This document shows, piece after piece, positions 49,061-59,224 of a stretch of DNA of 64,000 nucleotides. A program made the translations under genes and the position numbers. The notes under the pieces are model-generated. The model saw only the letters and a list, made by a program, of their open reading frames with translations. It had not been told where the DNA came from and did not search any database. This stretch comes from Gnetum montanum (taxonomy: Eukaryota > Streptophyta > Gnetopsida > Gnetales > Gnetaceae), in NCBI GenBank assembly GCA_015680685.1, contig MNCI01009594.1:500143-564142 (forward strand), in the 5' to 3' direction. How positions within the stretch are numbered: position 1 is the first letter of the stretch; each line of letters begins with the position of its first letter.

Positions 49061-51557
49061 GGCATAGCTTTTAGTTTGAAGGGTGTTTTGAAGATTCGAA
49101 TGATGGTGAGGTGTTCAGAGGATTACCTGCTTGTGATTGTAAGGACTTATTTGGACTATTGATTCTAAAGAAATGTCTCTTCTTTTTGTGGTTGTCTGAA
49201 CTAATAGTAGATTGAGGATTAATAGCTCTTGTATCATTACGTTGTTGTGGCTAGGCAAGGAGCTCATCTTGCATAGCTAGAGCAAGTGGTAATAGAGGTA
49301 AGGGTGAAAGAGATGCAGCTGGATGAGAAGGATAGTTTATTTGTGGAACATCACCGCTAGGAAAAGGAGTTCTATTGTACTCGTGGGCTTGGTAGTGAGG
49401 CTAAGGAGTGACGTGACTAGTAGAGTCACATGGAGAGATCGACTGCTACACGTAGTATCCATACGGGTCAACTTGACAGTAAGGGTACTGTTGATGTGGT
49501 AGTGGTATTCTCCACAATTGTAGGTGTTTCCATTCTTGATATTTCTCATTTGGTTGTGGTGGAGTTCCACATGGATAATACATCAAGGGTTGGTGGAACT
49601 ACCTTGGGTTGCCTTGAGGATAAGGTAACCTTCGGGGTGTTTTTCTTCAGTTTAATCGTGGGTTGAGTGCATACATCCCAGATTCCTGCAGAGGTGAGAT
49701 TACAGGGCAACATCCCTTAGGATAGTAATATTGGCATATCTCACATCCACCATCATTGTCTATATTCGAATCTAAAACCTCTTCGATGATGGCCACTTTA
49801 TCCTTACTTTGGTTACGTGCATATTCAGCTTCTTTCTTTTTTCTCTTTTCTCAATTACTACTTTGTTCCCTATACTCCTCTACTCTTTTAAGAATGATTT
49901 GAAATTTATTTTCTAGGGAGTTCCACATTTGATATACCTTTGTTGATACTTTTGATACAATTTTCTAAATGGGCAAAGTTTTCTTATTCACCATGTCTTC
50001 AAGTGATGACTCTTCTTCATCCTTACAAAATCTAACTCCCTTCTTTTAGAGGGAAGGATCTCTGTTATATTTTTTTGCACTCTCTCTTTTCCTTAACTCA
50101 CCTTCCTTTTTAGCAACTTTCTCTAACAATATTTGTACTTGATGGACCCTAAGCTTAGATAGACTTCCTTGGGCATAATTTCCAAGGATTATTTGCATTT
50201 CTTTCTTAAGCCCATCTATGAGATGGCATAGTTGTTCCCCCTACAAGTAACCATGGCCTAGGAAATGATGTAACAATGCATAATATCAGCCCATGGTAGC
50301 ATCCAAGGATTCATGTCCTCCTTGTTTCCATCCTTGGATTTGATTTTGCAGGTTGGACACTTGGGAGTATGTTTGATACTTATCATTGAACAGTTCTAAC
50401 ATGGTACTCCATCAGCAAATGAACTCTAGTTCTAAGAACCGATAGCAGCTTTCTGCTTCCTTGATAAGTGTCTCTGGAAACAACTTGATTTTTTGCCACT
50501 TGTTTTCTATGTTTTTCAAGGCACATGCATTATGAAATGCTTGCAAAAATCCCTCTTCAAATCGTGGAATATTGTTCATATCCAATCTTTTGATCCTGTT
50601 ATCTTTTTAGTGCCTTGGGATTCTAACAGCCTCAGTTATATCTAGCATACTTTGGATGGTGAGTAGAGGTTCATTGTGATCACATTCTCTATGACATATA
50701 TGATGCCTATGTTATTTCCTACTCTCCCTCCTTTCGTGGTGTGTTTCTCTAGAATGCCCTCATCCTCTTTCTCAATTGTTTTGTCTATTATTCCTATTTC
50801 ACCTACCATTATCCTCAGGATCCTTCCCTCTACAATTATGTTCCAATCCTGAAGGAGAGGGGGAAGGAGATGATGGAGGTAAAGAGGGAGGAGGACCATC
50901 ATCATGATGGTGCTTTCTACCTTCTATTCAATGGTCATGGCCTCAATCACAATTACGATCAGAATGTCAATCTTTGTCATGTGTTCTTGTTCCTTTTTCT
51001 GATCCTTTTTGTCCATCGGTACCAAAATCTGGGTTATGGATAGTTGAGTGAAGATTTTGGTACACAACCCCTTGACCAAAGTCAACGAGAGGAACATCAT
51101 TTTGTGGAAGACCTCCTGAGGTAGGTTCACCACCCTCATTTTCACCTATGACATATGGAACATCTAGCAACCACTTCTTCTTCAAAGACTTATGATGTCT
51201 CTCCTATTGTAAGTCCCTTTGATGTTGTGCCTCTATGGATTGATACACTCTCGAGTCATGTTCATGCACAATGTACTCTACCTGTAAGTGCTACATACAA
51301 ATTCATGTGAGAGCACGAAGAAGCATGCTTGGGACTAAACAATCAGGAGGTAGCACTATGTTACCTTCTACATCACACTAATGGAGTTGTTCATTGTGGT
51401 GAAGGATAAAGGTAAAGTTTGGTATATATTCATCAGGATGAATGTATACCACACAAAACTTTTGGGGCACTAGAGGATCATCATGTGTACTATGCCTCTA
51501 ATTGTTTATTGTGTTAGACCTAGGCAGTGAAACACTCTCGTAAGAAGAAGGAGACAT
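49061..51557 (-). pseudogene. Gag of the 10-kb element
   Basis: Starts at ATG 51557 (MSPSSY). The N-terminal region passes 50967-51185 (GENEGGEPTSGGLPQNDVP, GQGVVYQNLHSTIHNPDFG) and a Ser/Pro-rich linker near 50860. The core with the DKYQTYSQVSNLQNQIQGWK-like block lies near 50330-50400, with ILGNYAQGSLSKLRVHQVQI-like sequence near 50140-50200. A Pro/Tyr/Gln-rich tail follows to about 49100. The layout equals that at 59225-61820. No CCHC zinc knuckle was recognised. Confidence 0.75.
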
Positions 51558-51684
51558 GATTAATTCTTTAGTATGCGACACTTTTCTCTTCTCTTTTCTA
51601 ATAATTTTAAAATAACCAACCCTAAGGATTCCATCCAACGATCAAAAGATTTCCTAAGTTCTATTTAGTGCATATACAACAAAA

Positions 51685-51702
51685 TCCCCAGCAACGGCAC
51701 CA
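51685..51702 (-). other. Primer binding site, tRNA-Asp type
   Basis: Minus strand TGGTGCCGTTGCTGGGGA, one base from the LTR end. It differs from the tRNA-Asp complement only at two C-to-T changes, both in CpG positions. Confidence 0.9.
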
Positions 51703-51703
51703 A

Positions 51704-52542
51704 TGATGAGTGGTGAGGTATCCCTACGCTCAACCATACAAATACGAGAGTACATGCACAATCCAGTCAAATTCCAAGGACTAAGTGCTTATGCACCTTC
51801 ACAGAACCTGGATGGGTTAGTCAATCATTGTCTTCCCAAGCTTACTTGTATAGCACAATTGTATGGTTAAGTAAACTTGAGGTGTATGATTTTTATATAT
51901 TTTCTTATGTCTTAGGTCCTGGTGCTACAAAGGGAGAAGTAAAATAATTAAGTAACTAATTTAATCTAACTAATTGACTATGCTCTAACTAGTCCTAACA
52001 CCAGCATTAGTTCCCACTTGTTGTACACATCCTGAACCAATGTAGCACTACTGGGATTACCAAACGCTAATCGTTACTAGGTTACCAAGTGTTCCATGCA
52101 TGCTCGAAGTGATCGTACTAAGTGTGTTTACTTGGGAGAATTAACAAGATGAGAGAGAGAACATTAATTAACTAAGGAAAGCATTAAATAACTATAAATA
52201 ACATTAAATAAGCTATTCTAAATGTTGCAAGGGTTATCACAAAGTTCATCTTTATTTCTGACCACAAGGTGTGCTCAGGTACACAATGCTCGAATAAAGA
52301 TCCATTCACTTTATGACTCCTGTTTTAGGCACTCAAAAATGATTCTAACTCTGAGGAAGGAAAACTGCAAGAGTTTAGGTAAGGGACTAATACTAAATAT
52401 GCAAACCAAGCATGCCCACCTCTTATTTATAGGTGATGAGGCAGGTCCCAACATCAGATGCCCAATATCGCTTGGTGAGCTCCAATATCACAGACTCGAT
52501 ATTGCAGATGTGATATCGCAGCCCCGATATCGTAGTTCATCA
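51704..52542 (-). repeat. 5' LTR of the 10-kb element
   Basis: 839 bp, TGATGA...TCATCA ends. On the minus strand U3 is only about 110 bp (52542-52433) and holds about five GATATC/CAATATC-type words. The TATA box CTATAAATAAGA is at 52432-52421. AATAAA lies near 52257-52252. A duplicated GCGTTTGGTAATCCCAGTAG-like motif lies near 52045-52095. Confidence 0.9.
52421..52432 (-). promoter_or_regulatory. TATA box of the 10-kb element's 5' LTR
   Basis: CTATAAATAAGA on the minus strand, conserved in the 3' LTR (43291-43300) and at the same place in the related LTRs at 56121-56135 and 58319-58331. Confidence 0.65.
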
Positions 52543-52547
52543 TTGGT

Positions 52548-54159
52548 CAACAAATCTTGTTACCAAAATTCCTAGAATTAGCAAGTTTTGATAACATTAG
52601 GAATAATTGAAGCTAGAGCAAGAAATAAAAAACCTGAGTATAAACAAAAGTGCTAATAAACCTACAGAAAAATTGAAAAATTGAATGATTCCAATCATTA
52701 CAATGGTAAATAAAATGCCCCTATTTTAGAATTGTAGCACAGTATCACACTTAGGTAAGATCAGATTCCAATACAAGTACTTTAATATTTTTTTAAAAAT
52801 AACTACCAACAACAAGAAAAGATGTAACTATGTAATGATAGTAGATGTAAACATTAAATGGTACTAAAATTTGCCAAAAGATTTTAGAATAAAATAGTAT
52901 GAGTTTCATTACAGATCCACCTCTTTAGGATTTTCCTAAAAAAATTAGCTAACTTAGGAACTTTTAATTCTTTTGAAAGTGCAAAAGGGCAAAAACTATT
53001 TGGTTACAAAGAAACATGTCAATTTTAAAATGCCACTATTTAAATCTTAATAAATCGGTTTTTCAAATTTGGCCCATACCACATAATGAGATGGTAGAAA
53101 ATATAACTTTAGATTACTGTTAAGCTAAATTGAAGGCCTAGAACATTGCGTAATTATATATAAAAATGAACTACAAATGTTTTGAACAAAGACAATGTTG
53201 ATTTCTATTTATTTAAATATTTTCCTTCAAGCATTATTAATAACCTAATTCTTAAAATAAAAATAAAAACAAGCATAAGCACTTGGAGAGACATCCATCC
53301 AAAAGATTCTAGTTTCCTACTATCTTACATGACTATCCCAAATTATGTTTCTTGTTTTTGTACTTTAATCAAGGAATATCACATCTTTATTTGCATCGTT
53401 TTTTTTTAGTTTCTATAACATAATCAAATCAAACTTTCAATATCCCAATAAATTTAGATGCTAATAAAAAATTAGCAAATCCTAAGTAATGAATATTCAA
53501 ACAATCGAAAACAAATTAGCCATGATGTCAAGCTTCTTTCAAGCTGATTTGCTATATAAATCTAAAACAAACTTTTTAAGTAAAAAACAAAAAAAAAGCT
53601 TATAAGGGTTTGTTACTATTTTGTGTTTGGTATCTTTGACATCTCAAAACGCCGAAACAAGTTGTTATTTCTTGTAACTTTATTTTCAAATACTACAACT
53701 ATTTTCTGAAAAAATGTATAAAGATATTTAAAATGAGTGTTTAAAAGGAAACCAATAGGTTTCAATATATGCATATAAACGTATCAGATTTCTTCAAAGA
53801 AGGAATTATCCCTTTCTACATAAGAATTTTAAGAAAGGCCTTAGAATTACAACCCACTAATATTGAAAACTGGAAAGCAATGCAGCTAGTATATATCACA
53901 GTCTAGCAAATGTGGTACAAAAATTCCACTTTAGCATGCTATCACTATTCCTATTTTGGGTTCCTAAAATATACAAGTTAAAAAATAGCCCTGTGTAACT
54001 ACAAATCATCGCATATCGAAAATTCGAAATTGAAGACAAAAATTAGCATGTTAAACAGAACAACAACAGATAGACATGGGCTAATAAAAGGCATTCTACA
54101 TAATATATATTCAATATTCAATCCTAGCAGTGCATTAAAGAAATAAACTACAGCTAGAA
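52548..54159. other. Unassigned AT-rich DNA (possible 3' flank of a host gene)
   Basis: No transposon motif or repeat pairing was seen. If the exon at 54160 is real, the part 53950-54159 would be its 3' UTR (minus strand). The open frame 53182-53409 has no recognisable motif. Confidence 0.3.
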
Positions 54160-54235
54160 TTAGTTAAAGCTTTCCTGCGTGTCATTCTGGAATCCATTGC
54201 CAACTACACTGAAAGCTTGGACAGCAAGTATTTGC
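54160..54235 (-). CDS. Candidate terminal exon of an unidentified host gene
   Basis: On the minus strand a pyrimidine-rich tract ending TTTCATAG (54236-54250) makes a good splice acceptor, with a CTAAC branch-like word some 50 bases upstream. It is followed by an open stretch encoding QILAVQAFSVVGNGFQ and NDTQESFN and then TAA (54160-54162). It is short, but has no in-frame stop, normal-looking codon use, two CpGs, and no match to the transposons here. I do not recognise the protein and no upstream exon is secure. Stretches with readable frames near 54400-54680 are possible remnants. It could be coincidence. Confidence 0.3.
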
Positions 54236-55286
54236 CTATGAAATAGAGGAGGTATAAAGCTTCTTAGTAAAATGTCTTTTAGTTGTGGGTTAGCTGCATT
54301 TTCTGATCTCCATTTCGTATTTCAATGGGAAATGCAAAATTGTAGACTATGTAAACTATACCTTGTTCTCGATTACAAACTTCAAAAACACATGAAAGGT
54401 TGAAACAAATGCAAACGTGAAATCTAGTACTATCTCTTTCAAATATTAGAAGAGAAACTGGTTATATACTCTTGTAGTTGACCATAATCTTCAACAATGA
54501 CTAAACAAAATTCAAAATGGCCTCTTTCATTTTTTAGGCATACATTTTTCACTACTATTGCCACTCTCTTTTAGCAAGTGACAATTGCTCGCTGCTGCTT
54601 CCCACTATCTTCTATCAAGTGTTAACATGGGTCTACGGTGTTGTTTTCTCCTTGCAAGTCAGCTACATACTTTGGAAAAGTGCCAATTTCTTTGAGTTAT
54701 AGTTCAATATTAATCACAACTATTTTCCAATAATTTTGTTTTTAAGTACCTCAATTAGTTTTATTAAGAAACATAACTTATAAATGATGCATAATAAAAT
54801 TGGAAAACATCATTCCCATGCAATGTCTAAATCCTTTAGCATTTTGTTTATGTTTTTTTAAAAAAAAATTTACTACATTTTTATCATGTTACATATTTAA
54901 AAATGCATATTTTATGCATCAAATTCCGACATTGCTCCGAGTTCTAGCATAACTCATAAACATTCCATGAAGAAATAATATAGTATGATTTTACTTTAAT
55001 ACCATTAATAATATATAAATGTCATGATAACACTAACGCTGACCCTAACATGGATGCTATTTTTTCTTTACTCATTGGTCCAAAACTCCAAATCTTGTGT
55101 GCATGTATATGTAGCAATAATTGGGCATGTAACAGCACTAGTAGTAGCAGTAGCAATAGAGTGGGTTGTTGCCCTATCCAAAAGGACAACGTTACCATTG
55201 TGCTTATTAGGCCATGACAAAGCCTATGATGTGGTTGATGAGGGCATGTGTATGTATGCTGTGAATTGGTGCACATGCATCATATG
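54236..55286. other. Unassigned DNA before the next LTR
   Basis: Would be the last intron if the candidate exon is real. The overlapping frames 55022-55296, open on both strands, are a GTAGTAGCAGTAGCA low-complexity effect. No family motif. Confidence 0.3.
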
Positions 55287-56259
55287 TGATAGGTAGTGAG
55301 GTACTCCTACATCCAACCATATGAATCACAAGCCTTCACGCATGATCCAGTTGAATTCCATATACCTTAAGTTGTCAAGTACACTAGTTCTAAGATGTGA
55401 AATCTAATTGGAACGATCCTTTTCTTCTTAGTTACACTCGTGAAGCATAAGTATATGGTTAAGTGCAACCAAGGATATGATTTTTATCATTTTGTATTTT
55501 ATAATTTTAATCACCTAGAATAAGAATGAAAGGTAGAGGCAATTAATATCTAATTAATCTACTGCCTAGCTAGCCAAACACAAGTATCTATTCCTACTCT
55601 CTGAACACATCCTAAACACATGTAGCGTTGCTAGGTTACCAAACATTAAGCGTTTCTAGGTTACCAAGTGCTACATGTATGTTCAAAGTGGTCATGCTTG
55701 TGTTTATTAATAACTAGAAATTAATTGCTTAATGAAAATGCATTAAAGTGCATAAATAATGAATGGATTAAAGAAAACATAAATCTATTCTCAATGTTGT
55801 AGATATTATCAAAAGGGCTCATCTTTATTCCCATCACACTACTATGCTCAGGTACATCAGTGCTCAAATAAATGTCTATACATACTTAGAATCTTGTTGT
55901 ACGCACTCAAAAAATATTCTAACTCTCGAGAAAACAAATTGCAAGATCTTCGCTATCTATGAAAAAATTTGAAAAACTATTAAAAATTATAAGCCTAAGT
56001 GACACTCAAACTCTTGCTGTACACACTCAAAAAATATTCTAAATCTCGAGAAAACAAATTGCAAGATCTTTGCTATCTATGAAAAAATTATGAAAAACTA
56101 TTAAAAATTATAAGCCTAAGTGCTATATTTATAGGTTAGCATATACCCCACAATATTGGATATTCAACATTGCATCTTGGGCTCTAACATCAAGTATCTA
56201 ATATCAAGGCTTTGATATTAGATATTCAAAATTGGAGATAGTCAAAACATGATTCATCA
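55287..56259 (-). repeat. 3' LTR of the interrupted element, with a 120-bp duplication
   Basis: 973 bp. It starts TGATAGGTAGTGAGG and ends ATTCATCA. It shares the LTR backbone with 51704-52542 (for example CTAGGTTACCAAGTG). A segment of about 110 bp beginning CTTGTTGTACGCACTC is tandemly duplicated with period 120 (55892 and 56012), just inside the TATA box (CCTATAAATATAG, minus strand 56135-56123). U3 (56136-56259) has TTGGATATTC/TAGATATTC-type words. Confidence 0.85.
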
Positions 56260-58163
56260 TACCCCCATGACTAAATGAAAACTCATCCTCGAGTAAAGAA
56301 GATGAGGAACAAGTTTCTTACAAAATATTGGGTAGATATGGGATTATTAACTAACATAAAAATTGAATCAGATGGAATAAATAGACTCTAAGTACTCTTG
56401 TGTACGAATCTATAATCTTTTACAAAATTGGGTGTTCACAATAAGGGAAGAGAACACCCTAGACAAAACTAACATCCAACGCCTCCTAGCATTGGAAGAG
56501 CGAGGGAGAAGATCCACTAGTCATAAATGCTCCTTGTCATAAGGTGTTGCTACACATCCTTTGGTGAAGATAGTCTCACTTTTAGTCCATGCTTTCCACT
56601 GTAATCACAACAAAATCACGAATTAGTGTGCAATGTGTAACATATAGCTTTGAAGTACTTCATCTCATCAGTGGTTACACTTGGCTAGGTTGTGATTATG
56701 GTAGATTGATTCCTTTAGTAGTGTTAGTGGGAAGACTAATAAACATGGTAGAATGGATAAGTAGTTCATTAAATTTAAAAAAGCTCAAACAGGATGAAAT
56801 GCTTGAAGAGGATGTGAGAATTTACAATAGTAACAATAAAAGATTTCACTAAAAAACATTGTGAAGATGCTCATAATTGAATGTCGTTGAGACATAAAGA
56901 GTGCTTCCACAAAACAACCATGGTTCCTTATTAAAGAAGAAAAGAGAAGTAGGAAGTGAGGAAGGACCTTAGTTAGACAAGACCTTCAAGCATTGGTAAC
57001 ATGTCTTTCTAGTCCCATATCTAGTGCTTGTAGTCCATTATTTTGTCTAATGGATGTGCTTTGAATTTCCATTTTTTTTATGAGAACCACACCATGCAAA
57101 GGCTTATTCAACTTCCTTTTATTGGTTGACACAGAATGGTAAGAAATCCATGAAAACACACATGCACCTAGGCAAGAAAAAAGGCAAAAACAATATCAAA
57201 TTTCCTTAAAATCACACCCTATTCAAATATTTGAATCCTTTCCAAATCTAGAAACTACCAAAGTGACAAATTCATTATAGTTTTATTAATGAAAAAGGGA
57301 CTACACATTTCTAGAACAAGGAAAACCATAGAGTTTGTGAATAGGTGCATGTTGTGGACTCACTACCTAATGCATAAAAAAGAAACCATGTCCTAATGAT
57401 TAGTAACAAAATTCAGAGCTAGAATCTAGACACTAGTAATCAAATAACTGGATAGTACATACCCACATTAATTAAATAACACTATACCGTGTTGGCAATA
57501 AGATGCTTATTATTAAAACAAGATAAGAAAATCACATCTCAATAAAGAAAAATATATAAAAAATTGTAAAATATTCAATGAAAAGAAAACATACTAACAA
57601 TGTTGTAAAACAAAACTTTGAAAAATTAATAATGTAGAAAACAAAAAGTTGTAAAAGTAACAAGGTGTAAAACAAAAATGTGAAAAACTAAGGAGCTTCT
57701 CATCTAGTTAGCATGGATGGCCATCTCCTCCATGAGTAACTTGAAAGGAGGACATCTGAAATATTAAGTGTGGTTGTCCATTCGATGAGGTATGTGTTGC
57801 ATTAGCTAGCTTAAGCTCATGGAAAGGTTTAACTTATTGTATGTTAACCAGTTGCTTCTTGTTTGGGATTTCAGGTTTATAAATCATCATGGCCCCAGAA
57901 GAAAAAAATGTGTAAATTATATAAGGTCCTTCTCACAATATCTAGAACTTAGTTCATTGAGGTATGTATGTGGGGTTCTAGTAGAGAACCTTATCTCCTA
58001 GTTAAAGTTTGACATTTCTGATTCTAATATCATGGCACTTTTTATTAAATGCCTTATCCATTTTGTTAGATGACAGGGCCACCAATCAATTTTCATCCAA
58101 AAATTTAAGAGTCATTAATCTTTCTTTTTGTGCTAGACTTAAGTCAAGGTCAAGATCATAGGC
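56260..58163 (-). pseudogene. Pol C-terminus and 3' region of the interrupted element
   Basis: Polypurine tract CATGGGGGTA (minus strand, 56260-56269). A non-coding stretch follows to about 57690, ending in repeated GTGTAAAACAAAA/GTTGTAAAA words. 57700-58163 is the decayed integrase C-terminus, read against 45300-45735. The plus-strand open frame 57819-58001 is its shadow. Confidence 0.65.
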
Positions 58164-58169
58164 TGATGA

Positions 58170-58316
58170 GAGTGGTTACTCTAGTAGTTATTATAATTAT
58201 TAGAGTGGTTACTCTAGTAGTTACTCTAATTATTAGAGTGGTTACTCTAGTGGTTAGTTTAGCAGTTATTCTAATTATTAGAGTGATTACTCTAATTATT
58301 AGAGTAGTTGCTCCCA
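58170..58316 (+). repeat. U3 minisatellite of palindromic units
   Basis: Four to five degenerate copies of a unit combining GAGTGGTTACTCTAG and TAATTATTAGAGTG. TACTCTAATTATTAGAGTA (58289-58307) is a near-perfect palindrome. The two opposite open frames 58130-58390 and 58156-58344 are produced by this repeat and are not genes. Confidence 0.85.
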
Positions 58317-58320
58317 AACC

Positions 58321-58330
58321 TATAAATATA
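58321..58330 (+). promoter_or_regulatory. TATA box of the nested element's LTR
   Basis: TATAAATATA after CC, at the downstream edge of the palindrome array. It is conserved with the minus-strand LTR at 56123-56135. Confidence 0.7.
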
Positions 58331-59089
58331 GTGCCTAGGCGCACAATTGAAATGAAGTCTTTTAGTAGTCAAGTAGCAAAACTCTTGTAGTCTATTTGAA
58401 AGTTAGAGTATTTTCCAAGTACCTACAACATGAGGTTTAAGTATGGATGGATCTTTATTCAAGCATTATGTACCTAAGCACATCTTATGTACAGCAATAA
58501 AGACAAGCTCTTTGATTCATCCTTGCAGCACTTGATATTTGTTTTCTTACGCATTATTTTTATTTTATTTTCTTATGCATTTATTTTATTTTATTTTATT
58601 TTATGCACTTTGCATTTCTGTTATCATCACAACAATTCATTTTGATCAATTAAGCAAATCATTAAATTACACAAGCATGACCACTTCGAGCATGCATGTA
58701 ACGCTTGGTAACCCAGTAACGATCAGCGTTTGGTAATCCTAGTAGTGTTGCATTAGTTCAGGATGTGTACGATAAGTGGGAATGGATGTTGATGTTAGGA
58801 TTAGTTAGAACTTAGTTAATGAGTAGTTAAGTTAAATTAGTCACTTAGTTACCTCTCTCCTTCCCTACTAGCATAGGACATAAAAACATAAAAGCTATAA
58901 AAATCATATGCCTCAAGATTACTTAACCATACAATCATGACATACAGGTCAGCTTGGGAAGACAATGATCAACCAACCCATCCTTGTTCCACAAGGGTGC
59001 ATAAGCACTTAGTCCTTGGAATTTGACTAAATCATGTGTGAAACACTTGTATTTGTATGGTAGCATACGGGTACCTCACCGTTCATCAT

Positions 59090-59107
59090 TGGCACTGTTG
59101 CCAGGGA
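59090..59107 (+). other. Primer binding site, tRNA-Asp type
   Basis: TGGCACTGTTGCCAGGGA, one base after the LTR. Three differences from the tRNA-Asp complement, all transitions at CpG positions. Confidence 0.9.
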
Positions 59108-59224
59108 CTTAGTTGTTTGTGCATTAACTAGAACATAGGAAATCATTCACATCATTAGAGTGAACCCTTAGGGTTGGTTGAGAAAATAATAAACAAGAAT
59201 ACATTACACACTGACTAGACAAGT

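Larger units (their letters stand above)
42537..52542 (-). mobile_element. Athila-like Ty3/gypsy LTR retrotransposon, 10 kb, complete
   Basis: Full-length minus-strand copy: 5' LTR 51704-52542, tRNA-Asp primer site 51685-51702, gag from 51557, protease, RT, RNase H, integrase to about 45420, 3' non-coding region, 3' LTR 42537-43396. The 5-bp target duplication TTGGT is intact on both sides (42532-42536 and 52543-52547). LTR ends are TGATGA...TCATCA. It is the best-delimited element here. Unlike the 12-kb relative at 10628 it has no third ORF after pol. Confidence 0.92.
55287..58163 (-). mobile_element. Athila-like element, 3' part, interrupted
   Basis: Minus-strand element of the same group: 3' LTR 55287-56259, polypurine tract at 56260, 3' non-coding region, and the C-terminal end of pol from about 57700 to 58163, matching 45300-45735 of the 10-kb element (GCTAGACTTAAGTCAAGGTC versus GCTAGATTAAGGTTAAGGTT). 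At 58164 it is cut by the plus-strand element. The remaining 5' part should lie beyond the window. Confidence 0.8.
58164..59088 (+). repeat. 5' LTR of the nested element
   Basis: 925 bp, TGATGA...TCATCA. U3 (58164-58320) is almost entirely a short repeat of TTACTCTA and TTATTAGAGT words. TATAAATATA is at 58321-58330, TCTTTATTCAAGCATTATG near 58450 and AATAAAG near 58496. A duplicated CGCTTGGTAACCCAGTA / GCGTTTGGTAATCCTAGTAG lies at 58702-58745. Confidence 0.9.

Noticed and set aside
52222-52575. 117-codon plus-strand open frame
   Set aside because: Antisense to the LTR and crossing its end into flanking DNA; the equivalent LTR at 42537 does not keep it.
55022-55296. Two opposite hydrophobic open frames of 84 and 90 codons
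   Set aside because: Low-complexity GTAGTAGCAGTAGCA and CTAACGCTGACCCTAAC words; no domain motif and no supporting context.
58130-58390. Overlapping open frames on both strands encoding Val/Ile/Thr repeats
   Set aside because: Produced by the palindromic minisatellite in the LTR U3. A palindromic repeat without stops in one frame is open on both strands.
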